Positions 53,747 through 63,679 of a stretch of DNA of 64,000 nt are shown one piece after another; positions within the stretch are counted from its first letter, which is position 1, and every line of letters starts with the position of its first letter. Source of the DNA: Syngnathus acus. Its lineage: Eukaryota > Chordata > Actinopteri > Syngnathiformes > Syngnathidae. The stretch lies in assembly GCF_901709675.1 (NCBI RefSeq), contig NC_051105.1, positions 8,798,104 through 8,862,103 on the forward strand. Reading direction: 5' to 3'. The notes beneath the pieces were generated by a model. The model was not told the origin of the DNA. It searched no databases and saw only the letters and a list, made by a program, of their open reading frames with translations. The position numbers and the translations under genes are program-made.

Positions 53747-55145
53747 TCATGCTGTAGTTTTCCCCTGCATCACTTTCTCAATCCAAGGAAGGAAGGAGTG
53801 TACTTTGGTAAAGACATGCGGATACCTGGGATTACTGCAGTTGTAAGGGTCAGCGTAGGCTACTATTCCTTCAAGCTTTTTCTTGCAGATTAGGGGTCCT
53901 CCAGAATCCCCCTAGGAAAGGGATACGAAAGATTATCATGGAGGTGTTATGCGATGCATGCGCCTGTGTGGTCGTTAAGGAGAGATGTCGGCATTACCCA
54001 ACAAAAGCCGCCCTTCTGATCATGCTTGGTGCAGATCATGACTTCCGTCTGAAAGTAGTCCTTCCAAATATGTTTGCACTCAAAGTTGAATTGTGTCTTC
54101 TCGGTGGCCTCCTTCAGTACATTTGATACGAGTCCCATTTTACATCCGCTTACAGTTTGGCCCCAGCCAGCAATAGTACATATCGTATTGGCCGGCAAAT
54201 TCTTCTTCTTCTTGGGCAGTTCTAATACTTTGACGTACTTGTTCAGTTGGGCATTATGTTGCAACTGTAAGAGGAGATGAAATGGTTATCAGTGTGTGGC
54301 ACAATCTCAGAACTTTGTCAGATTCTTTTTCTTAGCTCATTCAGCCCAGCTTCTTTGCATTTAAATCCTTTAATAGGTTTTAAATACATTTTCAGTTTAA
54401 ACAAAAGGAATATTAGTTTCGTTTCTTGTTTTGTTTTGTTTTGTTTTGTTTTGACCTCACCTTAAGCAGCATAATGTCATTGCTGTACTGATTAGTGTAT
54501 TTTGGATGAGGATGGAATTTGGCCACCTCGATCCGTTGTTGGCTTTTCTCACGCTGGCTTATATTGTGTGCTCCGAGTATGACGGTCAGTTTCTCAACTC
54601 TGTCAGACAAAACAGCAAACAAATGCTAAAGAACACAACATGAAAAATTCAAAGCGTTTTCTTTTTGTGTTCTCATTTCAGTATGATTACTGCATAGCCC
54701 AGCTTCCACCCACAAGACAAAAAAACACGAGTAAATGAGTTGAGGGACACCAAAATCAAACCCAATCATTAAGTAAATGGAATGATGGCGACGTGAGCAC
54801 AAAAATGCCGAGTTGGAGACATTTTAGATGAACTGGTACCAGAATGCAAACTCACTTGCAATGGGCCGCAGTCAGAACAAAGTCTTTACGGATGAGTACC
54901 CCACCACAACTGTGAGATCCGTCGACCTGCAGCGATGCCATGTAAGCTTTCGAATGAGGCTCGGACACCTTTCCGCCCACGATGCTGCTGCCTGTTGCCT
55001 CTGATGTGAAAAAGAGATTCAATTTTTGTTCTTATATTTGTACTTCCTAAAAATGAACTTTATGACCAGGTACAGAAACTAATTGAATCTTACCTGTAAA
55101 GCAGAAGAAGAGCTGGAGAACAAATACGGCGTGGTAAGCATACAT
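53747..55145 (-). CDS. Granzyme/mast-cell-protease-like serine protease, tandem copy 1
   Basis: Exons: 55094-55145, 54856-55000, 54461-54599, 53998-54264, 53747-53911; intron phases 1-2-0-0, the pattern of haematopoietic serine proteases; 255 residues. A secreted S1A endopeptidase. Signal peptide [17 protein letters not shown], mature start IVGG at 24, catalytic His64 (LTAAHC), Asp107 (SNDIMLL) and Ser204 (GDSGGP). [11 protein letters not shown] and LGAHNI recall granzymes B/H and mast-cell proteases. However, all four disulfides appear present, including the C191-C220 pair (chymotrypsin numbering) that those enzymes lack. Position 189 is Gly in GGFCWGDSGG and 214 is Ala instead of Ser, so trypsin-like specificity is unlikely. 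Only the family is certain; fish annotations might call it duodenase, mast cell protease 1A or granzyme. Confidence 0.9.
54429..54453 (+). repeat. (TTTTG)5 in protease copy 1 intron 3
   Basis: Five TTTTG units just outside the exon 3 donor. Copy 2 has two units at 56946-56955 and copy 3 has ten at 59431-59480, so this pentanucleotide has changed length since duplication. Confidence 0.9.
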
Positions 55146-55488
55146 CGCGATTGACGTGCAGGTGGAACACTGACTGACTAAACTCATTTCGACCCACCTT
55201 AGTCATCAAGCCTCCCCCTCTAGACAGGAAATTAATCTGAGGTGTTGCTAGAGGGTGAGGTAACACATTTTTTTCCCCCTCATCACGACTGCACAACTAA
55301 GACTTAACTTATGGTCCACAAACTGTTTCAAATATTGAAATCACCACATTTTCATTATGCTAATGAATCCCGATTGAACTCCGGATTTGAATTTTGATTT
55401 GAACTTTTGGAAGGGCATTCCTTCTCCTCAAGAGGGTGCAAATTCAATCAGCAACCGTTACACATTGTGGTTTTTTTTTTTTCAATAG

Positions 55489-55708
55489 GTGATTGAGAAA
55501 AGATCCAAGTCAGGTGGGTTGTTATTTTAAGTCTTAATTTCTGTTTGTATTTTTTAAAAGTCATTTTGTAAACCTCTATCATCCAAATATATTTAGCTTT
55601 TTAAAAATGTACTCATCAAATCTTGAAAAATAAAAGCATGCGTGTCCGCAGATGACGGGCTTCACGGACCGAAAGCGCTTCAACTTCAAGAGTTTGCACT
55701 ACGACTGA
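55489..55708 (+). pseudogene. Duplicated rabl3 3' fragment (exons 7 and 8), copy 1
   Basis: 55489-55513 matches rabl3 exon 7 with 14 bases lost between AAAAGA and TCCAAG, which breaks the frame. 55652-55708 is an unbroken copy of exon 8 with acceptor ccgcag and stop codon, encoding the same [10 protein letters not shown]...SLHYD end as rabl3. The flanking intron and 3' UTR sequence are also duplicated. It lies upstream of protease copy 1 and on the opposite strand. Confidence 0.93.
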
Positions 55709-56010
55709 CCACATAGTCTGCAGTCTGATTTTCACAACCACCGACTTTCCGCGCAACACTCTCTCAATCCCTCTCACCACATTCTCACTTTCCTGTAACT
55801 ACACGAACTTTACATACTTTTACTGTAACCAATTATTTTTAATTAAAATCTTGTGTAAATCAATCAAATGTGCCCTGTTTTGTGGTAGAAATAGCTGCCT
55901 CATGCTAAAATCATTAAAAGTATCTTTTTGAAAAAGTGTGATCAAACTATAATGACAAACTCAAAGTCGATTCATTTAAAAGGAATGCAGAATTGTCTTT
56001 AAAATGCACA

Positions 56011-56016
56011 TTTATT
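56011..56016 (-). terminator. Polyadenylation signal of protease gene 2
   Basis: AATAAA on the minus strand 245-250 bp beyond the stop codon at 56261, matching the position in the other two copies. Confidence 0.65.
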
Positions 56017-56260
56017 TCAATGATTTAAAATCATGCCAGATTGAAAAGTAAGAATAACAGATGACAAATATAAGTAAAGCACAATCAAGACATGCCCTGT
56101 TATCTTTTTGGAGGATTGACGACTATAGATTATACAAATAAACAAGTTATGGATGATCTTTGACCCGCTGTGCATCTTTTCTAAGAACTAAGAGCGATGT
56201 CGACATGCCATCTAGTAACCATATAACAAGTAACAATATTTGACTGAACACGCAGCGGGC

Positions 56261-57635
56261 TCATGCTGTAGTTTTCCCCTGCATCACTTTCTCAATCCAA
56301 GGAAGGAAGGAGTGTACTTTGGTAAAGACATGGGGATACCTGGGATTACTGCAGTTCTGTGGGTCAGCGTAGGCTACTATTCCTTCAAGCTTTTTCTTGC
56401 AGATTAGGGGTCCTCCAGAATCCCCCTAGGAAAGGGATTCGAAAGATTATCATGGAGGTGTTATGCGATGCATGCGCCTGTGCCGTCGTTAAGGAGAGAT
56501 GTCGGCATTACCCAACAACAGCCGCCCTTCTGATCATGCTTGGTGCAGATCATGACTTCCGTCTGAAAGTAGTCCTTCCAAATATGTTTGCACTCAAAGT
56601 TGAATTGTGTCTTCTCGGTGGTCTCCTTCAGTACATCTGACATGAGTCCCATTCTACTTCCGCTTACAGTTTGGCCCCAGCCAGCAATAGTACATATCGT
56701 ATTGGCCGGCAAATTCTTCTTCTTCTTCTTGGGCAGTTCTAATACTTTGACGTACTTGTTCAGTTGGGCATTATGTTGCAACTGTAAGAGGAGATGGAAT
56801 GGTTATCAGTGTGTGGCACAATCTCAGAACTTTGTCAGATTCTTTTTCTTAGCTCATTCAGCCCAGCTTCTTTGCATTTAAATCCTTTAATAGGTTTTAA
56901 ATACATTTTCAGTTTAAACAAAAGGAATATTACTTCCGTTTCTTGTTTTGTTTTGACCTCACCTTAAGCAGCATAATGTCATTGCTGAAGTTTTTATCGT
57001 TGTATCGTGGATGAGGATGGAATTTGGCCACCTCGATCCGTTGTTGGCTTTTCTCACGCTGGCTTATATTGTGTGCTCCGAGTATGACGGTCATTTTCTC
57101 ATATCTGTCAAACAAAACAGCAAACAAAGGCTAAAGAACACAACATGAAAAATTCAATGCGTTTTCTTTTTGTGTTCTCATTTCAGTATGATTACTGCAT
57201 AGCCCAGCTTCCGCCCACAAGACAAAAAAACACGAGTAAATGTGTTGAGGGACACCAAAATCAAACCCAATCATTAAGTAAATGGAATGATGGCACCGTG
57301 AGCACAAAAATGCCGAGTTGGAGACATTTTAGAATGCAAACTCACTTGCAATGGGCCGCAGTCAGAACAAAGTCTTTACTGACGAGTATCCCACCACAAT
57401 GGTGAGATCCGTCGACCTGCAGCGATGCCATGTAAGCTTTCGAATGAGGCTCGGACACCTTTCCGCCCACGATGCTGCTGCCTGTTGCCTCTGATGTGAA
57501 AAAGAGATTCAATTATTTTTCTTATATTTGTACTTCCTAAAAATGAACTTTATGACCAGGTACAGAAACTAAATGAATCTTACCTGTAAAGCAGAAGAAG
57601 AGCTGGAGAACAAATACGGCGTGGTAAGCATACAT
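56261..57635 (-). CDS. Granzyme/mast-cell-protease-like serine protease, tandem copy 2
   Basis: Exons: 57584-57635, 57346-57490, 56963-57104, 56512-56781, 56261-56425; phases 1-2-0-0; 257 residues, intact. Same signal peptide and IVGG start as copy 1. Triad His64, Asp108 and Ser206. One extra codon in exon 3 ([13 protein letters not shown]) and one extra lysine in the exon 4 LPKKKKK run explain the length. The S1 pocket region reads GGCCWGDSGG, with two adjacent cysteines where copy 1 has FC. The loop before C220 is AYADPQNC. Exon 2 has [12 protein letters not shown] where copies 1 and 3 have a CGGVLIRKDF form. All splice sites are normal, so it should make an active secreted protease. Confidence 0.9.
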
Positions 57636-57980
57636 CGCGACTGACGTGCAGGTGGAACACTGACTGACTAAACTCATTTCGACCCCCCTTAGTCATCAAG
57701 CCTCCCCCTCCGGACAGGAAATTAATCGGAGGTGTTGCTAGAGGGTGAGGTGACACATTTTTTCCCCCCTCATCACTACTGCACAACTAAGACTTAATTT
57801 ATGGTCCACAAATTGTTTCAAATATTGAAATCACCACATTTTCATTCTGCTAATGAATCCCGATTGAACTCCAGATTTGAATTTTGATTTGAACTTTTGG
57901 AAGGGCATTCCTTCTCCTCAAGAGGGTGCAAATTCAATCAGCAACCGTTACACATTGTGTGTGTTTTTTTTTTTCAATAG

Positions 57981-58199
57981 GTGATTGAGAAAAGATCCAA
58001 GTCAGGTGGGTTGTTATTTTAAGTCTTAATTTCTGTTTGTATTTTTTAAAGTCATTTTGTAAACCTCTATCATCCAAATATATTTACCTTTTTAAAAATG
58101 TACTCATCAAATCTTGAAAAATAAAAGCATGCGTGTCCGCAGATGACGGGCTTCACGGACCGAAAGCGCTTCAACTTCAAGAGTTTGCACTCCGACTGA
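57981..58199 (+). pseudogene. Duplicated rabl3 3' fragment (exons 7 and 8), copy 2
   Basis: 57981-58005 carries the same 14-base loss in exon 7 as the fragment at 55489. 58143-58199 is exon 8 with one visible coding change, TAC to TCC, so the last residues read SLHSD. It lies upstream of protease copy 2 on the opposite strand. Confidence 0.93.
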
Positions 58200-58501
58200 C
58201 CACATAGTCTGCAGTCTGATTTTCACAACCACCGACTTTCCGCGCAACACTCTCTCAATCCCTCTCACCACATTCTCACGTTCCTGTAACTACACGAACT
58301 TTACATACTTTTACTGTAACCAATTATTTTTAATTAAAATCTTGTGTAAATCAATCAAATGTGCCCTGTTTTGTGGTAGAAATAGCTGCCTCATGCTAAA
58401 ATCATTAAAAGTATCTTTTTGAAAAAGTGTGATCAAACTATACTGACAAACTCAAAGTCGATTCATTTAAAAGGAATGCAGAATTGTCTTTAAAATGCAT
58501 A

Positions 58502-58507
58502 TTTATT
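58502..58507 (-). terminator. Polyadenylation signal of protease gene 3
   Basis: AATAAA on the minus strand about 245-250 bp beyond the stop codon at 58752, at the position shared by all three copies. Confidence 0.65.
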
Positions 58508-58751
58508 TCAATGATTTAAAATCATGCCAGATTGAAAAGTAAGAATAACAGATGACAAATATAAGTAAAGCACAATCAAGACATGCCCTGTTATCTTTTT
58601 GGAGGATTGACGACTATAGATTATACAAATAAACAAGTTATGGATGATCTTTGACCTGCTGGGCATCTTTTCTAAGAACTAAGAGCGATGTCGACATGCC
58701 ATCTAGTAACCATATAACAAGTAACAATATTTGACTGAACACGCAGCGGGC

Positions 58752-60172
58752 TCATGCTGTAGTTTTCCCCTGCATCACTTTCTCAATCCAAGGAAGGAAG
58801 AAGCGTACTTTGGTAAAGACATGCGGATACTCGGGATTACTGCAATTGTTGCCGTAAAAGCAGGCTACTATTCCTTTGAGCCTTCTCTTGCAGATTAGGG
58901 GTCCTCCAGAATCCCCCTTGGAAAGAGATTAGAAAGATTATCATGGAGGTGTTATGCGATGCATGCGCCTGTGCGGTCGTTTAGGAGAGACGTCGGCATT
59001 ACCCAACAAAAGCTGCCATTCTGACCATGCTTGGTGCAGATTTTCTGAAAGTAGTCCTTCCAAATATGTTTGCACGTAGAGTTGGATTCTATCTTCTCGG
59101 TGGTCTCCTTCAGTACATCTGACATGGGTCCCGTCTTACTTCCGCTTGCAGTTTGGCCCCAGCCAGCAACAGTACATTTCGTTTTGGCCGGCAAATTCTC
59201 CTTATTCTTGGGCAGTTCTAATACTTTGACGTACGTGTTCAGTTGGGCATTACGTTGCAACTGTAAGAGGACATAGAATGGTAATCATTGTTTGGCACAA
59301 TCTCAGAACTTTGTCAGATGCGAGCTATTTTTTTCGCTCATTCATCCCAATTTCTTTGCATTTAAATGCTTCAAATGCGATTTAAATACATTTTCAGTTT
59401 AAACAAAAGGAATATTACTTTCGTTTCTTGTTTTGTTTTGTTTTGTTTTGTTTTGTTTTGTTTTGTTTTGTTTTGTTTTGACCTCACCTTAAGCAGCATA
59501 ATGTCATTGCTGTGCTGATTAGTGTATTTTGGATGAGGATGGAATTTGGCCACCTCGATCCGTTGTTGGCTTTTCTCACGCTGGCTTATGTTGTGTGCTC
59601 CGAGTATGACGGTCATTTTCTCAGATCTGTCAAACAAAACAGCAAACAAATGCTAAAGAACACAACATGAAAAATTCAATGCGTTTTCTTTTTGTGTTCT
59701 CATTTCAGTATGATTACTGCATAGCCCAGCTTCCACCCACAAGACAAAAAAACATGAGTAAATGTGTTGAGGGACACCAAAATCAAACCCAATCATTAAG
59801 TAAATGGAATGATGGCACCGTGAGCACAGAAATGCCGAGTTGGAGATATTTTAGATGAACTGGTACCAGAATGCAAACTCACTTGCAATGGGCCGCAGTC
59901 AGAACAAAGTCTTTACGGATGAGTACCCCACCACAACGGTGAAATCCGTTGACCTGCAGCGATGCCATGTAAGCTTTCGAATGAGGCTCGGACACCTTTC
60001 CGCCCACGATGCTGCTGCCTGTTGCCTCTGATGTGAAAAAGAGATTCAATTATTTTTCTTATATTTGTACTTCCTAAAAATGAACTTTATGACCAGGTAC
60101 AGAAACTAATTGAATCTTACCTGTAAAGCAGAAGAAGAGCTGGAGAACAAATACGGCGTGGTAAGCATACAT
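58752..60172 (-). CDS. Granzyme/mast-cell-protease-like serine protease, tandem copy 3
   Basis: Exons: 60121-60172, 59883-60027, 59488-59626, 59003-59260, 58752-58916; phases 1-2-0-0; 252 residues, intact. Triad His64, Asp107 and Ser201. The most divergent of the three. In exon 4 the TEVM before the C182 region is shortened (DYFQKICTKH), and the S1 pocket reads NGSFCWGDSGG, giving Ser at position 189 (chymotrypsin numbering). In exon 5 the 214-220 loop is ACFYGNNC, adding a cysteine. The exon 5 acceptor is ccaag, weaker than the cctag of the others. The signal peptide and activation site are as in copies 1 and 2. Confidence 0.9.
59431..59480 (+). repeat. (TTTTG)10 in protease copy 3 intron 3
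   Basis: Ten TTTTG units directly beside the exon 3 donor (end of exon at 59488). The array is twice as long as in copy 1 and five times as long as in copy 2. Confidence 0.95.
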
Positions 60173-60524
60173 CGCGATTGACGTGCAGGTGGAACACTGA
60201 CTGTCTAAACTCATTTCGACCCCCCTTAGTCATCAAGCCTCCCCCTCTGGACAGGAAATTAATCGGAGGTGTTGCTAGAGGATGAGGTGACACCTTTTTT
60301 CCCCCCTCATCACTACTGCACAATTAAGAGTAACTTATGGTCCACAAATTGTTTCAAATATTGAAATCACCACATTTTACATGTTACTGTATTTCATTTT
60401 ATAATATATTTTTATCCAAATGGTTTGAACAACATACTGTACACTCAAATGCTTTTATTTTTTAATAGCATGTAATAATTTAATATAAACTCTAATTTGG
60501 AATTTTCTTACATGTTTAGTGGTC

Positions 60525-60735
60525 AATTAGGGTAATACGGGCGTGCTGGAGCCCAAGCACTTCAGGCAGTGGGCGGTGGACACCTTGAACCGGTCACCAG
60601 CCAATCGCAGGGCACATATAGACAAGGAAACCCACGCAGGCACGGGGAGAACACACAAACTCCACACAAGAAGGCCGGAGCCGGAATCGAACCTTGAACT
60701 GTGAGGTGGACATGTTAACCAATGCTTCACCGTGC
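60525..60735 (+). repeat. Fish interspersed repeat, copy 6 (best preserved)
   Basis: Contains gtcaattagggt, then accggtcaccagccaatcgc, agggcacatatagacaagg, acggggagaacacacaaact and ggagccggaatcgaacc. This is the 3' two thirds of the common teleost repeat also seen at 8984, 9605, 28699, 31400 and 32945, all in the plus orientation. Confidence 0.75.
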
Positions 60736-60893
60736 TCTAGACAAATCCATGTCAGATAAATATTTTTTTTTAATAATCTATAGACAGCCTTTGATTTAAA
60801 TTTAATATTGCTGCTTTTTTATTTGCTATAAGTATAAAAGTTGGAGTTCTTCATTGGCACAAACAAAAGTGTGACTCAATTAACTGGCTCGTT

Positions 60894-60899
60894 TTTATT
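60894..60899 (-). terminator. UGT polyadenylation signal AATAAA
   Basis: Canonical AATAAA on the minus strand about 130 bp beyond the UGT stop codon at 61030. Confidence 0.7.
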
Positions 60900-61029
60900 T
60901 CAAACTTGGGGACAGTTTACAAATCGACTCCATGACTGCTTCTTATGATCAGAATCCTCTACAGCTGACAATAGTAACAATTGAGTAAAAGAATAATATT
61001 CACAGACTTTACAATTATCTCAAGAGTTT

Positions 61030-63679
61030 TTACTCGGATTTCCTCTTCACCGTGCCTTTTGTGCAACACTTGCGGGTGCAGAACAAGCAGCATTTGAGAG
61101 TCACACACAGTGCAGCTACAACCACAAAGAGCAAGAAGCCGATAACGTCCAGACTGTGGTATTGGAACCAGTTCAAATCGTGCGCCGCGACACGTAGATG
61201 TGAGGCTCCTTTATGTGTCATGACAAACTCGGTCCAGAAAACTGCCAGGTCCAAAGGCGGAACGGGGCGATCCAGGTGTATCGCAGACAATTTCAGCATC
61301 TTCTCTTTATAACTGCACAGAGGCAATTTTGTATCAATTGAAAGTCAGCGAGTAATGCTAATTTTTGTCACACACAATAGCAATGGGGTTACTCCATCTT
61401 ATCGTCCCACTACAGTTGCCTCACCTTCTGTTGTTGATAATACGATCCAGTGCTACCAGCACTTTATCTGTCGTCACGTCGTACATTCTGAGCGACTCGG
61501 CGACGCCGCGCACCTCCATGCGTAAAACGTTGTCTCCCTGGTCCCCAAAAAGTGGAAACATGAGCATGGGAACGGCGTTGCAGATGGCTTCGTAGATACT
61601 ATGGGAGCCTCCATGGGTGATGAATGCTTTTGCCTTGGGGTGGGCTATAAACAGCAAAGGAAATCAATCATGATTATCATAAAAAAAAATAAAAATAGGC
61701 TCTTTTAATAGTCTGCAGGTTTTTGACCATGAAACCAAACCTACCTAAAAGATCATTCTGAGGTAGCCATTTCATCAATTTGACATTTGTAGGCACATTC
61801 TTTAGTTCAGCTCCAGTGTATCTCCAAAAGACCTGAAACACACACACACATTCTGGTTCATTCATATACAATACGTGGTATAAAAATGTGATTTCTTGTG
61901 TGAGCGTTGCCGTTACCCTCTGTGGAATCTGCCGAAAGGCATCAAGGAATTGTTGCGCTTTCTCCTCCGGCATATTGGAAACCATGGAGCCCAGGGTAAA
62001 GACGATAAAGCCATGCTGCCCGGAGCCTTCCACAAACTCCTCCAAATCCTGCCAGAACCAAACAAGGCATTATTGTTAGCACGTTAGACGTGCAACAAGT
62101 GTGTTTTGCAAACATCCTGCCGTATTTCCTCTTCAATATGAAGCAATCCAAACTATGCCGCATCCAGTTCACAGATGCGTAGTTTTCACAGGGCCAGTTT
62201 CACACGTTGCAAAACAGCAGGAATTGTTTGTTTTTTTTACAGCATTTTTATCTGATAAACACCCAAACAAGATTATAGAAGTAATTCCTTAATCCCTAAT
62301 AATCCCCACTGTAGGTTTTCACATGGTGAGCTCTGATTTGATTAACTACTCAAACAGTCGTGATTGTTATGCTTGGGCCTGGGCACGGGTCAAAACACTG
62401 TTCCACAAATTAAATTTTGCGGAGGTGCATGTATTTGATATTTCGTGACTGGAAATGAACATTTCATATTGTGTGCAGATTGCTACAGATGTTTTAATGA
62501 GTCCCCATTTGGCTCTAACGGGTTTTGCTTGGACCAACCGACCATAGGATGAAAAAAAAAAAAAAAGATGATGTGATCAGAATCCAGCACTGGCTTTGTG
62601 AGGGCATGTTTCAAATGTGATTTGTTAAAGAACCAGTTATTCTGATTCTTCTGGCCAAAATCCGACTGAATGCTGAATGAATGCTATATTCAGGCCGGCC
62701 ACCGCTGAAGGTCTAACCCTGATTTTGTAAAGAGGAAGTATGTGCTCTAGCATGCAGAATATGCCTTGAGTGAATCCAGATGTGGCACATTGTTGTTTTT
62801 CGGAGCCGGAATACTCACTGCGGGAAGGGGGTGTTTCTTTTCACAGTTGATACCACCAATAAGAACCATGTTTGGCATCACAGGTCTGGGCCATTCTATA
62901 ACAAAGTCAAATCTCAGCAGCCAAATAGCACCGTGGCCCAACAGAGTCTTATAGGTCATGCCTTCCTCCACATACTCGCTGACCAGCTTGTCAAATTTTG
63001 CATACATAACACTACACAAATAGGACTCCACGAGAGCCATGATGTTGTTTTTTACCCTCTGCGGGAACGTCATGACATCCGTGTTCCCGGAGTAGAATTT
63101 AGGAACGTAAGACAAAGGAACAGGGCATTGGTTAGCCTTCATATCTATTTCGCAGGGAAGTCCACGTGAAAAGTAAACGGCCGGAATGCCGAGGATACGA
63201 GACAGGATGGAGCCGCACGGAAGGAAAGGGTCCGTCAACACCGCATCGAAGGCTTGATCCCTCAGCTGAGTCAGCAAAGGCTGCTGGCTGAGAAGACTTC
63301 GGCAGCCTTTTTCTTGGAATGACGTGAAGTTCACCAAAAGCTGCACGTTGAACAATAAATTGCTGAACGACGGCTCCTGGTCAATGACATTGTCCTGTAG
63401 CTGCTTGAAGGAAGCATCCAGCTGAGTTTTGTTGTAGGACACTTTGTAGACCTGAGTTGTGTAGCCCTCTGAGCCATTCATCAGCAAACTGGTTTCCGGC
63501 ACCAAAACCACCAGATCGTGTCCTCTTTGCGTCATCTCCTTGACCAAAATCTTCATGCTCAGCCAGTGACTCCCATCCACGGGAATAACCAGCACTTTCC
63601 CCCCTTCTGCGAGCCCCACAAAGGAGCAACAGAGCCCGGCCAGCAGCCCCAGTACGGAAAACCACACCCTGACGCTCAT
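61030..63679 (-). CDS. UDP-glucuronosyltransferase, UGT1 type, complete
   Basis: Exons: 62819-63679, 61917-62048, 61745-61832, 61425-61644, 61030-61312; in frame, 527 residues, the normal size. It transfers glucuronic acid from UDP-glucuronate to lipophilic substrates such as steroids, bilirubin and drugs, facing the ER lumen. Signal peptide in residues 1-24; His38 (VDGSHW) and Asp150 (LTDPFLPCG) are the expected catalytic pair. The cofactor domain includes WLPQNDLL and the signature [16 protein letters not shown]...PLFGDQ. A membrane span ([16 protein letters not shown]) is followed by a short tail ending KRKSE, a KxKxx ER-retrieval signal. [18 protein letters not shown] and the large first exon followed by four small ones fit UGT1. 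I chose the ATG at 63677-63679 because it puts the signal peptide at the N-terminus; an in-frame upstream ATG (MPDKAALG) gives a poor leader. Confidence 0.95.
62049..62818 (-). other. UGT intron 1, nothing recognised
   Basis: 770-bp intron between the substrate-binding first exon and the shared-type exons (donor gtgagt, acceptor ggcag). No second alternative first exon is present in it. Confidence 0.7.

Larger units (their letters stand above)
60378..61029. other. Spacer between the protease cluster and the UGT gene
   Basis: Similarity to the duplicated unit stops near 60378. The spacer holds one fairly well preserved interspersed repeat (60525-60735), AT-rich sequence and the UGT 3' UTR with its AATAAA at 60894-60899. 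Confidence 0.7.
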
